64,000 bases of DNA, from NCBI GenBank assembly GCA_022457065.1, contig JAJGBQ010000004.1, positions 1,116,001 through 1,180,000 on the forward strand. The letters run 5' to 3'. The notes under the pieces were generated by a model that was given only the letters and a program-made list of their open reading frames with translations, did no database searches and had not been told where the DNA came from. Positions 48,707 through 59,222 of this stretch are shown here, piece by piece; the stretch's first letter is position 1; each line of letters begins with the position of its first letter. The stretch is from Curvularia sp. ZM96 (Eukaryota > Ascomycota > Dothideomycetes > Pleosporales > Pleosporaceae). The position numbers and the translations under genes are program-made.

Positions 48707-49898
48707 AATTATCTTTCTATGTAGCATAGACCCCTTACTCTATTCTCGATTCACTATAAGCAAAATCTCTAAGTATATCAGAATAGCAGATTCCTGCCAG
48801 GAATTACGTCTTTTGGCGAGCGCACTGCCCAGCTGCAGGTACGGGTCTGCTTGCGTTCTGGACTTGTGCTGTACTGCCAGTCATGTGACCTGGCTTGCAG
48901 TACCTCTCCTTCTCGAATCCAACACCTCTTGATTGGCCAACACCAAAAAATTTGCCGGACATGGATATGCCTAGTGCTCTCCACCTTGCTACCCTGCGCT
49001 CGCCAATCTCTCGCCTTACCCACCCTCTGAACCAAACCTCCACTACTCACCTTCCGCATCCGGTCGGCTTGCTTAACACACCTCCGTTGCATACTCGCCT
49101 TTATACAACAAGACATTTATGGCCCATCTCTTGCAACACCACGCTCCTCGGACATGGCACGCCGCCTCCGCATTGCTTATGACCTAGTGTATATGCAAAC
49201 GAGATTGACGGGTCCTGGCCGCGGAGCACAAACACCTCCTGTGGTGCTTACTTAACATTGCTTATATGTGTTTCAGAATATGCCCATTGTTCTTCAGCGC
49301 GTAGCCTCCAAGCGACACACATCTTAAGCACCATAGCGTCGTCAACTCTTCTTGTTGTCATGACTCGACAGAAACCTCGAAGAAAAGTCACCATCTAGCC
49401 AGCCACGGCCAGAATCCATTTCCAGAAACCGGTCATGAGGTCCGCCTGTTCACGGGCCTTTATCGCGGAAATATATTAACCGGTAGCACCCAAATGCCAC
49501 TGCCAAGCATTGCTTGCCGGGTGCTTGATTGCTCGCCGCATTTATTTCGAAATACTCCATATCGACGTCTAGGCGCGATTCATCCTATGGTCCACTTGAC
49601 TGACCGCCAGGTCCCCCATTGGGAGATTGGTGATGGCCACTACCGGAACTGCCGTAAGCAAAGCCTGGAGTGCATGCCAGTTCCTGCAGCCCATCTCGCC
49701 GCGGCGCGAATAGATTACCGCCCAGCGATTGACGTAGACGACTCAAAGGCTTGGTATCGTCCTATTCTGTAATCAACAACAGCTTGGACGTCAAGGCCAG
49801 AGGCGCTCGAGTATATAAGAGACGAACAAGACGGCAGTGTAGATACTTTTGTCTCATCACTCACTCATCCATTTCCTCACAACCACTACACCATCAAC
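48707..49898. other. HET 3' flank and AA9 promoter
   Basis: 1.19 kb without a supported gene. ORFs at 48778-49182 on both strands are short and C-rich. The last 90 bp are the AA9 core promoter. Confidence 0.5.
49812..49819 (+). promoter_or_regulatory. TATA box of the AA9 gene
   Basis: TATATAAG about 85 bp upstream of the ATG at 49899, followed by a C/A-rich leader (acaaccactacaccatcaac) ending in a good fungal start context (caacATG). A strong TATA suggests a regulated, highly inducible gene. Confidence 0.65.
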
Positions 49899-50731
49899 AT
49901 GAAGTTCCTCGCCGCTGCCATCGCTCTCCTGCCCGCCCTTGCCTCAGCACATACCATTGCCCAGCGTGTCCGGGTCAACGGTCAGGACTTTGGCCTAGGC
50001 AACGGTATTCGTGTGGCCTCGTCCAACAACCCCATCACCAACGTCAACGATGGCAGCATGGCCTGCAATACTGGTGTCTCTTCTTCGAACAAGGTCATCG
50101 ATGTCAAGCCAGGCGACAGGGTCGGTGTCCTCTGGCAGCACGTCGTTGGAGGCGCCCAGTACGTTTAAGATTGCCATAATTTACTGATTCACTTCTAACC
50201 ATCAACAGAGGCGCAAACGACGCAGACAACCCAATTGCCGCCTCGCACAAGGGTCCCGTCATCTTCTACATGGCAAAGGTTTCAAACGCTGCCTCCGCCT
50301 CCGCTTCCGGCCTGCAGTGGTTCAAGGTCGCTGAAGACGGTCTTGACGGCTCTGGCAACTGGGCCGTCGACCGCATGATCTCCAACGGCGGATGGACTGA
50401 TTTCAACGTGCCCTCTTGCGTTGCTTCGGGCCAGTACCTCGTGCGAGCTGAGATTATTGCCCTGCACAACGCTGGATCCACCGGTGGTGCTCAGTTCTAC
50501 ATTGTAAGACATAAAAACATTACTTCATGTTATTCTCGCTAACACTTTGTACAGGGATGCGCTCAGATCAACGTTTCGGGCTCTGGATCAAGGACCGGAA
50601 CCACGGTCAGCTTCCCCGGCGCCTACAGGGCCGATGACGCAGGCATCAAGCTTAGCATCTACAACTCCCAAGGCCAGCCCAAGGGCAACGGTGCTTACAA
50701 GATTCCTGGACCCGCTAAGCTGCAGTGTTAG
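49899..50731 (+). CDS. AA9 lytic polysaccharide monooxygenase
   Basis: Secreted copper enzyme that oxidatively cleaves cellulose or related glucans. Three exons (49899-50158, 50209-50503, 50555-50731) give 243 aa. Signal MKFLAAAIALLPALASA ends exactly before His, so the mature protein starts HTIAQRVRVN, giving the N-terminal half of the copper His-brace. The second His is in AASHKGPVIFYMAKV, and the axial Tyr with its Gln partner is in GGAQFYIGCAQINVSG. Four cysteines (MACNTG, VPSCV, IGCAQ, KLQC) can form the two usual disulfides. There is no CBM1 or linker: it ends right after the catalytic domain. Substrate and C1/C4 preference cannot be read from this. It stands alone with no other carbohydrate-active gene beside it. 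Confidence 0.93.
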
Positions 50732-51299
50732 AGCTAGGAGGCGGCTGTGGTGTAGGGCTGGTGCCCTGATGCTATCTGGAAGAAGAGACGGAACGTGTCA
50801 ATGTCTCGTTGGTCTGTTCGGGTGCAATACATTCTCTAGTATATATTATACGCTTTTGCAATAAATTTATCGACGCGATCATCGCAAGAAGTGCCTACAG
50901 CAATAGTGCATAGATGTGTTTTACTCCCCATCCCGCACGAGGTTCCATTTCGCATGCCCCTAGAAATGTCATAAAGTCCAACAGAATCACTCACAAAAAG
51001 AAGGCTTCAAATAATTAAATGCTGAATATCTCACAGCCATATAGAATCTTGATTCAGTGCATCTAGATACCCAACCACCCAGTATCTGCGTATCTGCCAT
51101 TTCTCCGAACGCCCACTCACTCTGTGTCCTCGGTCCAACCAGCCGTCTCGAATGGCGCGTTCAATGTCGTCCAGACATAGCTGCTAGACCATGAAGTGTA
51201 CCATTTCCAACATCACCATGCAGGCGTGTTTTGACAGTGTATGGAGCGGAGACACAAATGAATTCGAAACTCAGCCAGCCGTAAGTGCGATTACCGATC
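50732..51299. other. AA9 3' flank
   Basis: About 570 bp, AT-rich just after the stop (tatatattatacgcttttgc). No gene seen; the right end grades into the degenerate repeats. Confidence 0.5.
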
Positions 51300-53480
51300 C
51301 GGGGTGCATATGTTCTTCTTATGTCTTCAGTCGTTCGTAGAATGGAAAGAGTACCGGAATCCCAGTGCGGATTCCAGAGCCTCTTCAGGAGCAAGCGGAG
51401 ACGGAAGTGTAAGGATGACTCTGCCACAGCCACCACCAGCATGTGTACTCTGGGACTTTGTTGAGTACATCAAAGTTTGTATAGCGGCAGGGTATGTTCA
51501 GCTCAGCGATTGCATTCGCATGGGTTGATGTGGGATGTAACGTTTTCGACTTCGAACAGCGGTGATCAGGGCAATATTTGGTTCAAATTCTGTAGTTCCT
51601 CTCGTCCCTGTTTCCTTACATGTGCATAATGACGTGTCCGTCGTTCGTATGAGTAGGAAGCATATCAGAATGCCAGGGCGGATTCTGAACTTTCTTCAGG
51701 AGGGATCGGAGACCGAAATGGATGAGAAGTGCAGCCTGCACCATCAGCGTGGATGTTTGCAGAAGGAATGGAGTACATGAAGGCGGGACCTGAAAGCGCA
51801 TATTCGGCGTCGGTGATTGCATCAGCTTTATCTTCCTCTAGGCGGTATATATAGACCTCGCAATTGTCTATAGCAACGGAGGGAGCATTCGAATTCCAGG
51901 ACGGCTTCAACCGTCTCTTTAAAAGCGAGCGGAGGCAGAACTAGATGAGAAGATCCGCCAGTAGCAGCAGCATACATGTTCTGTGGCTCTACGGAGTATA
52001 TGAATGAATCGATTGTGACAGGGTATGTTCGATCGCGGCGTTTGGAAAAGCATGGGATGGGGTAGGTTTGGATGGCTTTGCTTTCTCTTCTCCCAGCGGA
52101 TACGTGTATTCTGCTCGGAATTCTGTAGGAATGGAGTGAGCATAGGGACGCAGTAGCTGGTTCAAAGGTCTCTACGGGAGCAAATGGGACAGGGTTGTAG
52201 CAGCTGTGTCGTTCATGGCTCGATTCAAATGGTCAGATATTGGCTGCGATTGCATGTTTGCTGCATCAAAAGCGCCACCTGAACCACCATTCATGACCAG
52301 CCTTGGATATAGTGCGCGAATAAGATGGCCGAGGTGACCATGGATTTGTGGGTGTAGATAGATGGGAGGCAGGGAGCGGTGTGATTTTCTTCATATCCAG
52401 AACTTCGTGGCTCCTGTCGCGTGAAACTTGCCCAGAGGATGCCATTCTTGTCGTGTTTTGTTATTGAAAAGATGTGCCAGGACGTGTGAATAGAGACGGG
52501 ACAGGCTCTCAAATGGCCTTTCGTCGTCCCCAGCGGTATGTAGAGCAATCATCAGTCCAGGATACGTAATCTTTTCCTTCCATTCTCCAAGCAGTGTATC
52601 TCCAAACTTCCATACCGTTTGTCGCAAGGGCCAGAGTACCAGAAAGCAGAGATGGGCATGGGATGTTTTCGACCGTGGTGCGGCGAGGAAGACGGTCGGA
52701 ACAGGATGTAGCCTCAAGCTCTTTCTTAGCAGTATGCATAGTCTCCTCGAGTGTTCGTGGAATGGAAGAAGTATGGCCACGCCAGGACGGAGTTCGAGTG
52801 TGTGTGGGAGGCAGGGGCAAAACTGCATTGGCGTCTAGAATGACATCTCATATTTGCGACGGCGGTGTATAGTGAGATGTGAAGTCAAATTCCTGGTGTC
52901 CTTGAAATCCATTCTCTCGGCGGTACGCGTCTCGTTGCTCCAACGTGTATGGCGACGTAGGTAGCATAGGAATGCAGGAGCGAGAGTTTGAAGCATGACC
53001 GACCGTGGCCGCACATGCAGTCTCAAGCGTGACGACGTCCAGTCTTCCAACGGTGGTGTATATAGAGAAATGGCAAGTTCGAGATATAGCTTTCTCGCAC
53101 GTTGGCGGGAATACGAGGTCTGAACGCGTGATAGATGGCATCGTCTACCCTCTTTGGGATGGAGCTTTTCGACGCTTCGCGGGATGGGGGTATTGTGAGC
53201 GCAATGTCGCAATTAAATTCGAAGAAGCCGAACCAAAGAGGGTTTCGGGGGTGAACAGGGCCCTAGGATGTCGGCCACTGGTACAAGTAAATCGTGGCCT
53301 TTCGAGGAAATTGGTTGTAAACGTTCTTTCGCAACGATGACATATCGCTCCACGTATATTCGTGAGAATTGGAAACCGGTGGCAATGTCTTCGTCTTCGG
53401 TGTATATATGGTCTGCTTCTCGAGCCCCTGCTGCTGTTGCTACTGCACTCTGAGGTAGGCGAAGAGATTCCAAAGTTTTA
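51300..53480 (-). repeat. Degenerate repeat array, period about 230-300 bp
   Basis: By eye the same block recurs, heavily diverged, at about 51335, 51642, 51870, 52118, 52750 and 52930. On the + strand its core resembles cgttcgtagaatggaaagag, then gaatgccaggacggattc, then cttcaggagcaagcggagac. A second shared element, close to ggtgtatatagag, recurs at about 51843, 52865, 53053 and 53400. The first three cores translate alike on the - strand in one frame: LRLLLKRLWNPHWDS, LRSLLKKVQNPPWHS and LRSLLKRRLKPSWNS, so the ancestral unit may have been coding. Stops and frame changes break it up now. Base composition is not AT-rich, so it does not look like heavy RIP. Origin unknown: possibly decayed copies of an exon or of a neighbouring gene. 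Confidence 0.6.
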
Positions 53481-53680
53481 GACATTGTGGTTAGGGAGAG
53501 CTTCATCTTGGGGCAGTAGCTCAGCTGTTTGGTGAAGATCTCAACGTCCTCACAGGGAACATGTTTCACCAGAAGAGTGTGAGTATTCTCAGTCTCTGTA
53601 ACACTCCACTTGACGATGTTTTGGGACAGGCTCAGTAGTAGAACTGCGCGGGCAGGCCGACGAGGTCTTCTGCCTAGCAA
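53213..53680 (-). pseudogene. Long open frame overlapping the micro-ORF, possible decayed gene
   Basis: An uninterrupted frame of about 155 codons has protein-like composition: QNIVKWSVTETENTHTLLVK, HVPCEDVEIFTKQLSYCPKM, DHIYTEDEDIATGFQFS. It lies directly downstream of, and in a different frame from, the strong start at 53797. The splice join from that start does not enter this frame. It may be the frameshifted body of an older gene, an alternative isoform, or chance. No family recognised. The IYT element also occurs in the adjoining repeats. Confidence 0.35.
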
Positions 53681-53797
53681 TTAATCATGTTAGCAAAAGT
53701 GTCCGCATTGCATGGGAGAAGGCAAAGGCGCGATACTCACCTTGGATAGCTGGTCGGCAGTGACCCAGCCATCGATGAGAGCGTTGAGCTCAGACAT
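53632..53797 (-). CDS. Predicted 32-residue spliced micro-ORF
   Basis: Exon 1 is 53797-53741 (MSELNALIDGWVTADQLSK), exon 2 is 53673-53632 (AEDLVGLPAQFYY, stop). The 67-nt intron has a GTGAGT donor, a textbook branch site (TGCTAACA) and a TAG acceptor. The start context is caaaATG, and a TATA box (TATATAAA, 53947-53954) lies 150 bp upstream with a pyrimidine- and CA-rich leader between. There is no signal peptide, and the product would be acidic and soluble. I do not recognise it. A splice two codons later (AG at 53669-53668) would shift frame and end after about 42 residues. Either it is a true micropeptide or the first piece of a broken gene (see the open frame at 53213-53680). Confidence 0.45.
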
Positions 53798-53946
53798 TTT
53801 GGACAAGTTTGGGTTGTTGAAAAACTTGAGCTACTTTAGATGTGAGCGATCTTGCTGCTACTGTGGTTGTTGCTGCTGCTGCTAGTCGGGCGATGTGGAG
53901 TAGAGTGGATGAGAGGAGGGTGGGAGGATTTGGGTGGAAAGTTGAG

Positions 53947-53954
53947 TTTATATA
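53947..53954 (-). promoter_or_regulatory. TATA box, leftward
   Basis: TATATAAA on the - strand, 150 bp before the micro-ORF start at 53797. It is part of GGGTATATAAA, which recurs inverted at 54051-54061. Confidence 0.6.
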
Positions 53955-54053
53955 CCCAGTAGCTTACACGCGCGAGGAAAAGGATCTATATGCCAGTGGT
54001 GAGCTCGCAGCGATCAACTAACAATAGGATTGCGTGGTAACGGTGGAATTGGG

Positions 54054-54063
54054 TATATAAAAG
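54054..54063 (+). promoter_or_regulatory. Orphan TATA box, rightward
   Basis: TATATAAAAG in GGGTATATAAAAGC. It faces away from the leftward TATA box and forms an exact 11-bp inverted repeat with it. No plausible ORF follows before the MFS gene, which is on the opposite strand. Confidence 0.5.
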
Positions 54064-54224
54064 CTTGGCTGAAAGTGGCGAGTATATTAAGTTTTTGCAG
54101 TGTGTAGAAGAAGTGAAATCGGCGCGAAGTTCGACATATATGTATTGAGCTAATCATGGTCCTGTAGAGCCAGATCTGATTTGCTAAGACTATAGTTTCG
54201 ACTCGTTTGTGCTACGTTGCGATT

Positions 54225-54316
54225 GCAATTGTTGTCCATCAGCAATCACGATTGCCGGCATAATTGCTGATTGTCATTGTCGTCACCGTCGTTGTGCTAG
54301 TTGCCACAACAATTGC
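54225..54316 (+). repeat. Nested inverted repeats (hairpin-forming)
   Basis: Outer arms GCAATTGTTG (54225-54234) and CAACAATTGC (54307-54316) enclose inner arms ATCAGCAAT (54238-54246) and ATTGCTGAT (54263-54271). The inner hairpin has a 16-nt loop. They lie 160-260 bp downstream of the rightward orphan TATA box, so a transcript from it would contain the structure. Confidence 0.55.
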
Positions 54317-54501
54317 TATCGTGCTCGTCATTGGTTTTCAAGATAACCGCTTAGGTGTCCAACAAATACACACCACAGAACCAAGACTGTAGTGTTGCCA
54401 ATCCCGCTTAGCAGAAGAAAGCTACTCAGATGACGCCACAAATCTATTCATACTATATAACTAATCTTGTACGAAAAGCAACTGTTTGCATGGCATAAAG
54501 C

Positions 54502-56260
54502 TCACAGCTTCACCGTACTCCTGGCCCGAATCCGGTCGCCGTATTTTATAAACAAAAACGGAATCGGAATCAACAACGTCGCTATAAACCCCAACATGCT
54601 ATTTCCCCATCCATATCCCATCTGTGCATACATTGTCTGACTGCTCAGCGGGATAAACGCCGCAGCCAGACTCCTCAGCACGGTGCTGGCCGCCATGGCA
54701 CTCGCCGCATGAACGGTAAACACATCAACGAGATACGTAGCCGAAGGCATAAAGGTCATTAGCAATCCAAATCCAATCAAGCCAGTTGCAAACATCGGAA
54801 CCATGAAGTGCGTCTGATATTGCACACTCCAGCCATAGATGAACAAACCTGCAGGTATGAAGACACCTCCAACACACATTGTGTATAGGCGGTGCTCAGG
54901 GCAAAAGTCACCGCGGGATATATGCTTGTTGACGATCTTGTTGCCGTACCGGATGTAGGTGAATTGGCCAATGAGTGACCCAACACCCAGGCCGAGGAAG
55001 GAAAGCCCGGTTATTCCACCCTCCCAGCCATATTGACCTTTAAAAACGGCCGTAAAGGTGGTGAAGAGAATGTAGAGGTACGCATAAGTGATCGCAATGT
55101 AGAGTGAGATGGCGAAGCAGATTGTAGAGAGGAACAGCATTTTCGCTGGGCGAACGATGGAGTACTTGAATAGTTGGCGGGGAGTTAGACCGGTATCAAG
55201 TTTGGAACGGAGTTTGGTATTGCCGGTTGAGGCTTTGAGGCGGTTGACTTTGCGCTGGAGGATGATGATGGCAGAGGTTTCCGACATGAAGACAAGCGAC
55301 ATGATGAAGAATGCGCCAGCCTGGAAGTTCAGTTAGCCGGAACAGGAGTAACCAATGAGTGAAACCTACTACTATTGCTACAAACCAGAAGTTCCATCGC
55401 CACCCTTTTGCAGCGGTCAAAAAGCCTCCAATGATGGGTCCAACACAAGGTCCAATAGCTATATCAATAACATCAGCCTGGCGATTTCTTCTCGATTGAA
55501 CATCGTTCATCTACTCACTGGGACCCATCATCCACACCGCCATTGCTGTACCCCTCTGCTCCCTAGGAATTAAATCCGCAATCGTGCCACCCCCAAGTAC
55601 CATGGGCGCGCCTCCAAAACATCCCATGAAGAATCTAAACAGCACAAACTGTCCCATGTTGGACGCTACACCCGCTGCTATCGTGAAGATAACAAACAAA
55701 AGATTGCAGCCATGGTACAGCGGCAGTCGTCCATACATTTCGGACAGTGGCGCAATAATCAGTGGCCCGAACGCAAAGCCAAGCACATACACGGACACCA
55801 TGAAGCCTTCGAGCAGATCACTCGTCGAGTTGAAATCGCGCATGACTTCGGACACACCGGGGGCGAACTGTGAGCTGGCAAGGGGTGTGAGGAAGGTGAT
55901 TGCTGATATGAGAGCGACCATGCCCCATTTCTTAGGTCCTTTCCAATTCATGGGGTTTTCTGGATCGTCTGGTCCGTCAAAATCTACAACATCGGGGTCA
56001 TTTTCTGGCTCTTCTTCGAGTTCGTCGGCGCTGGATGCAAGACTGGATCTGTGGCCCTTCTCGATGTCTTTGTCTTCCGCTGTGTAGTCGTCATTCTTCT
56101 CATTTTTCCACGGTGAGTGCGCTGAAGAGCGACTTGGTACTTGGTGTATGGAGCCAAGATTGCTTGGGATGTCTGCGTCGTGGCCCTCTGCTGCTGCTTG
56201 GTCGATGATCTCGCTCTTTGTGGGGTGGCGATATAGCCCTGGTGGTTGTAACCGTGTCAT
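54502..56260 (-). CDS. MFS transporter, drug:H+ antiporter (DHA1) type
   Basis: Three exons (56260-55519, 55458-55370, 55320-54502) give 549 aa with 12 expected membrane helices. A long acidic cytosolic N-terminus (EEEPENDPDVVDFDGPDDPE) ends in NPMNWKGPKKWGMV, typical of fungal multidrug-type MFS. Motif A is APLSEMYGRLPLYHG between TM2 and TM3, and the antiporter motif C appears as MGPTIGPCVGPIIGGF across the first splice junction. The second half includes FLGLGVGSLIGQFTYIR and ends in a basic tail RIRARSTVKL. Substrates of this class range from azoles to plant toxins and own metabolites; none can be chosen here. No biosynthetic cluster lies next to it. Confidence 0.9.
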
Positions 56261-57957
56261 GGTGCCGATGTGTGACGAAGAGGAGATATCTTGAAAACAG
56301 CCAAGTGGTTACCAGGGAGCGCCCAGAAGATTCCGAGTCGCTCGTTATTCCTAGAGACGAACCCAACAGGAGACACACGGGCAAACGCAGTCGAAAGAAC
56401 CAGGTGTGTGGGATTGTCGATTGTTTGTGTCTGCACCCGGGAATAAAACAGGTGGTTGACTCAAACACGACGTAGCAAGGGCAGCAGTGGCTACTGCAAC
56501 AGTGAGGTCACAAACGGCAGCATGCTTGATTAAAATAAGGAATAATAGATGCGGCTAGATTGCGGCTAGCAGCAGGTTGTACCGTGGTGTGCGACTATCT
56601 CCATCGCTGCATCTTTGGTGGCTTGATACGTATGGGATCAACCCCTACCTCTGGGCCCTACGCCATAGGGCGTAAGGCGTTTATCTATACTACAATGAGC
56701 ATATGCAATGCAGTTCCACAAGTCACCTATGCATATCGGGAGAAAAGCACGAATGGCATCCTAAGTCCGTGTGACGAGGGAGTTTGCCTAACTCCGCAAC
56801 TGGACACACCATAACGCTGACCCCGTAAATCACACTTGCATGGAGATGACTCCATTGTGCTAGTCCGTTCATGTACAAAGGAAAGCGGAGAACAAAACGC
56901 TCGGTACGGTGTGAGTTTAACCGAAATCGCGCATCTTCTCCACATACACCACCTGCATGTGCTCCGTTACCGCAGTTACTTCAACGATTCCGATTTCATC
57001 CCAATTCAAAATGTTCTGTCGAAGGCATCCGATGTCCCATCACCCAAGCTGTTCTTTCGGCGAGCTGATGCTCATGTAAGAAAATACCATGTCGTTGCTT
57101 TCTGCTTCCCCGCTATGACGCCCAGCAAAAAACCATCGATGACCTCGGCCGAGCACACGCCTCCAAACCCCTTAGCTCCTGCGACCCACAACACCATATT
57201 GGCGTTCGGTGGTTGGTAACGTCGCGAGTCCGAGGAACTTAGTGACGAAAAGTGGGGATCAGGGAGCACGATATCCGTCATTCCCGTTAATGACTGTTGT
57301 GTTCCTCTGCCTATGAGTGTGAATTGTTCTACGTAGAAGGGCTTCCTAGTCTAACTCAGGCTGACAAATGCAGCACCGGAGGGGTAATTGTTCAACAACG
57401 CACTAGACTAGGGGTTCCATTGGTCTGACTTGAGATACAATACCTTTGATCCATGCCTTGGTTGAGTCTCGTGAACTCAGCTATACAGGAAACTAACTTA
57501 GATTAGCCTAGCGTTCGAATTTAGTAGCTTATGTGTAAGAATTCAAAAACCATGTCACCATACTGTGCCAAACTACAAAAAGCAACTCATGATCCTATGC
57601 ACATCGAAGAAGCAAGAGAGATTGGATGGTTGGAGTATGTAATGGTACATGTAGGGTTTTCTAGCATGGAAACATGCACAATGAGTAGTCATCAAGGCAT
57701 ATATAACGTCTTGGATGAACCAATTACATTCCTGAACTGTGTGTGATACCACTGCATTATGCCGGGTAATGTTTATCTCCGCTGAAAACATTTCCGATAT
57801 TAAAATCTCAAGGGCCCACTCAGCAACGCTACTGTACAATGTATTCATTGAATTTGCTGGGCATCTCTGCAGCAGTCGTGCCGTTGAAAGCATAGTCGAT
57901 CCTAAGTGAGATCATAGAGTTAGTATGATATGTCCGCAATTGTGTTTGATATTTCTC
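56261..57957. other. 1.7 kb interval without a supported gene
   Basis: The sequence is mixed, AT-rich from 57.3 kb. ORFs at 56560-57219 (+) and 57573-57893 (-) lack domains and splice context. Nothing else recognised. Confidence 0.5.
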
Positions 57958-58458
57958 TTACTACAGAAATGTTAGCATTAGCCAAGCAATATATACATCC
58001 GAGGACTTTACCATGGTCTTTATTGTTTCGTCATCAAGGCCTGCGAGGGTGTACGTCGGGCCATTTTCAAACGTCAAAAGGTCTGGTTTTGCACAATCCT
58101 GATCATCAAAAGTAACATCATCGGACCTCTTTTTGTTGATAAAGCTGTAGCCAGCCCCAGTGTAGGCCACACTCTTTTCGGGTGCACCATGGCAGACTGA
58201 GTCTCTGCCATTCGAGTCGAATACATGAACTATGTCTTTACACCCCCCGTTCTGGTGCGACCGGGTACTCAGTCTCCAGTTTTTGGGAATGGCGACGAAT
58301 TCCATGGCCCAGCATACACCGCCACCCGCATAGCACCTGTCAGGGTTGGCGTTTACCCAAGTAAGAACGCTACCACGACAGTGCTCCTCGTTGTGGCATC
58401 GAATATCGATAGCTGATACTGCAGCAGTAAGGGCGAGAATAATGTTGAGATGTTTCAT
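57958..58458 (-). CDS. Small secreted cysteine-rich protein (effector-like)
   Basis: Signal peptide MKHLNIILALTAAVSA, then a mature part of about 133 aa with seven cysteines (21, 27, 42, 49, 73, 89, 122): IRCHNEEHC, DRCYAGGGVCW, NGGCKDIVHVF, DSVCHGAP, DQDCAKPD. A dibasic KKR at 109-111 may be a Kex2-type processing site. Exon 1 (58458-58012) ends in ATG; a 51-nt intron (GTAAAG donor, GCTAACA-type branch, GTAG acceptor) is followed at once by TAA (57960-57958), giving 149 aa. Reading through the intron adds 16 mostly hydrophobic residues before the TAG of the acceptor. Size, signal and cysteines fit secreted effectors or antimicrobial proteins, but no family is recognised and no host role can be read from sequence. 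Confidence 0.7.
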
Positions 58459-59222
58459 GTTAAAAAGTAAGAGAAGAGAGTTGTGATCTCGTAAGGTATG
58501 AAGTCAAGGCTGTTGGAGAAGAAACCGATGCTAAGATGATGCTTTATTCGGCGGCTACAAGACACCCTCTTTATACTTGTCAAGGACACGAGTGTTACGC
58601 CTGTTGGAGAAGACTGCATATTTACTAAGGCCGCGTGTGCAGGATAGTGGCACAGCTGCTTGCAGAAGGCTAAAAGTGATCCTTCGCGTATATTAAAAAC
58701 CCGAAGGAAGAGGCACGGCTGTTGAATTGGGAAGTACTGGCCGCCAGCTAACTTTACCCGTATGCGGTGCGGTGGCACGGTTACGAGGTCTCACCGAAGG
58801 GCATGCACAAGAAATACTAACTCAGCACCCATCCTCACACCACCAAGGAGTCTCAGACTGCTCCAAACGGGACTTCTAAGGCACCAGTTCCTTTCTACTG
58901 TTCCCATCCAAGACTTCATCAAGAAACCTTATCATGTCGCATCCAAGTGCACGAGTTGTCACAGCATCATAGTGATTATCAGATAATATTTGAAACGAGG
59001 TTTCCTAGAGTAAAGCGCCCAATGAATATATGCTACACCCAACTATACATACGCCGAAATTATGCATGATAACCTATACCCAATATGCAACTACCCGCTT
59101 TTCGCTAAATGGTTCGCTAATCCGTACTTTTGCAATCAATAAGAAAAAACCGAAGAAGGGAAGGAGGAAGAGAGAGAGAAACACAGCATTACTCGCTGAT
59201 GCTCGCTCTCCCTGCCCCTAAA
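58459..59222. other. Intergenic, no gene seen
   Basis: 764 bp, promoter of the secreted protein gene and 3' flank of the next (-) gene. Purine-rich tract (gaagaagggaaggaggaaga) at 59150-59185. Confidence 0.5.
58570..58575 (-). promoter_or_regulatory. TATA box of the secreted protein gene
   Basis: TATAAA on the - strand, about 112 bp upstream of the ATG at 58458, in gacaagtataaagagggtg. Confidence 0.55.

Noticed and set aside
51575..51595. tRNA T-loop-like string ggttcaaattc
   Set aside because: No matching acceptor stem, anticodon arm or D-loop could be formed around it.
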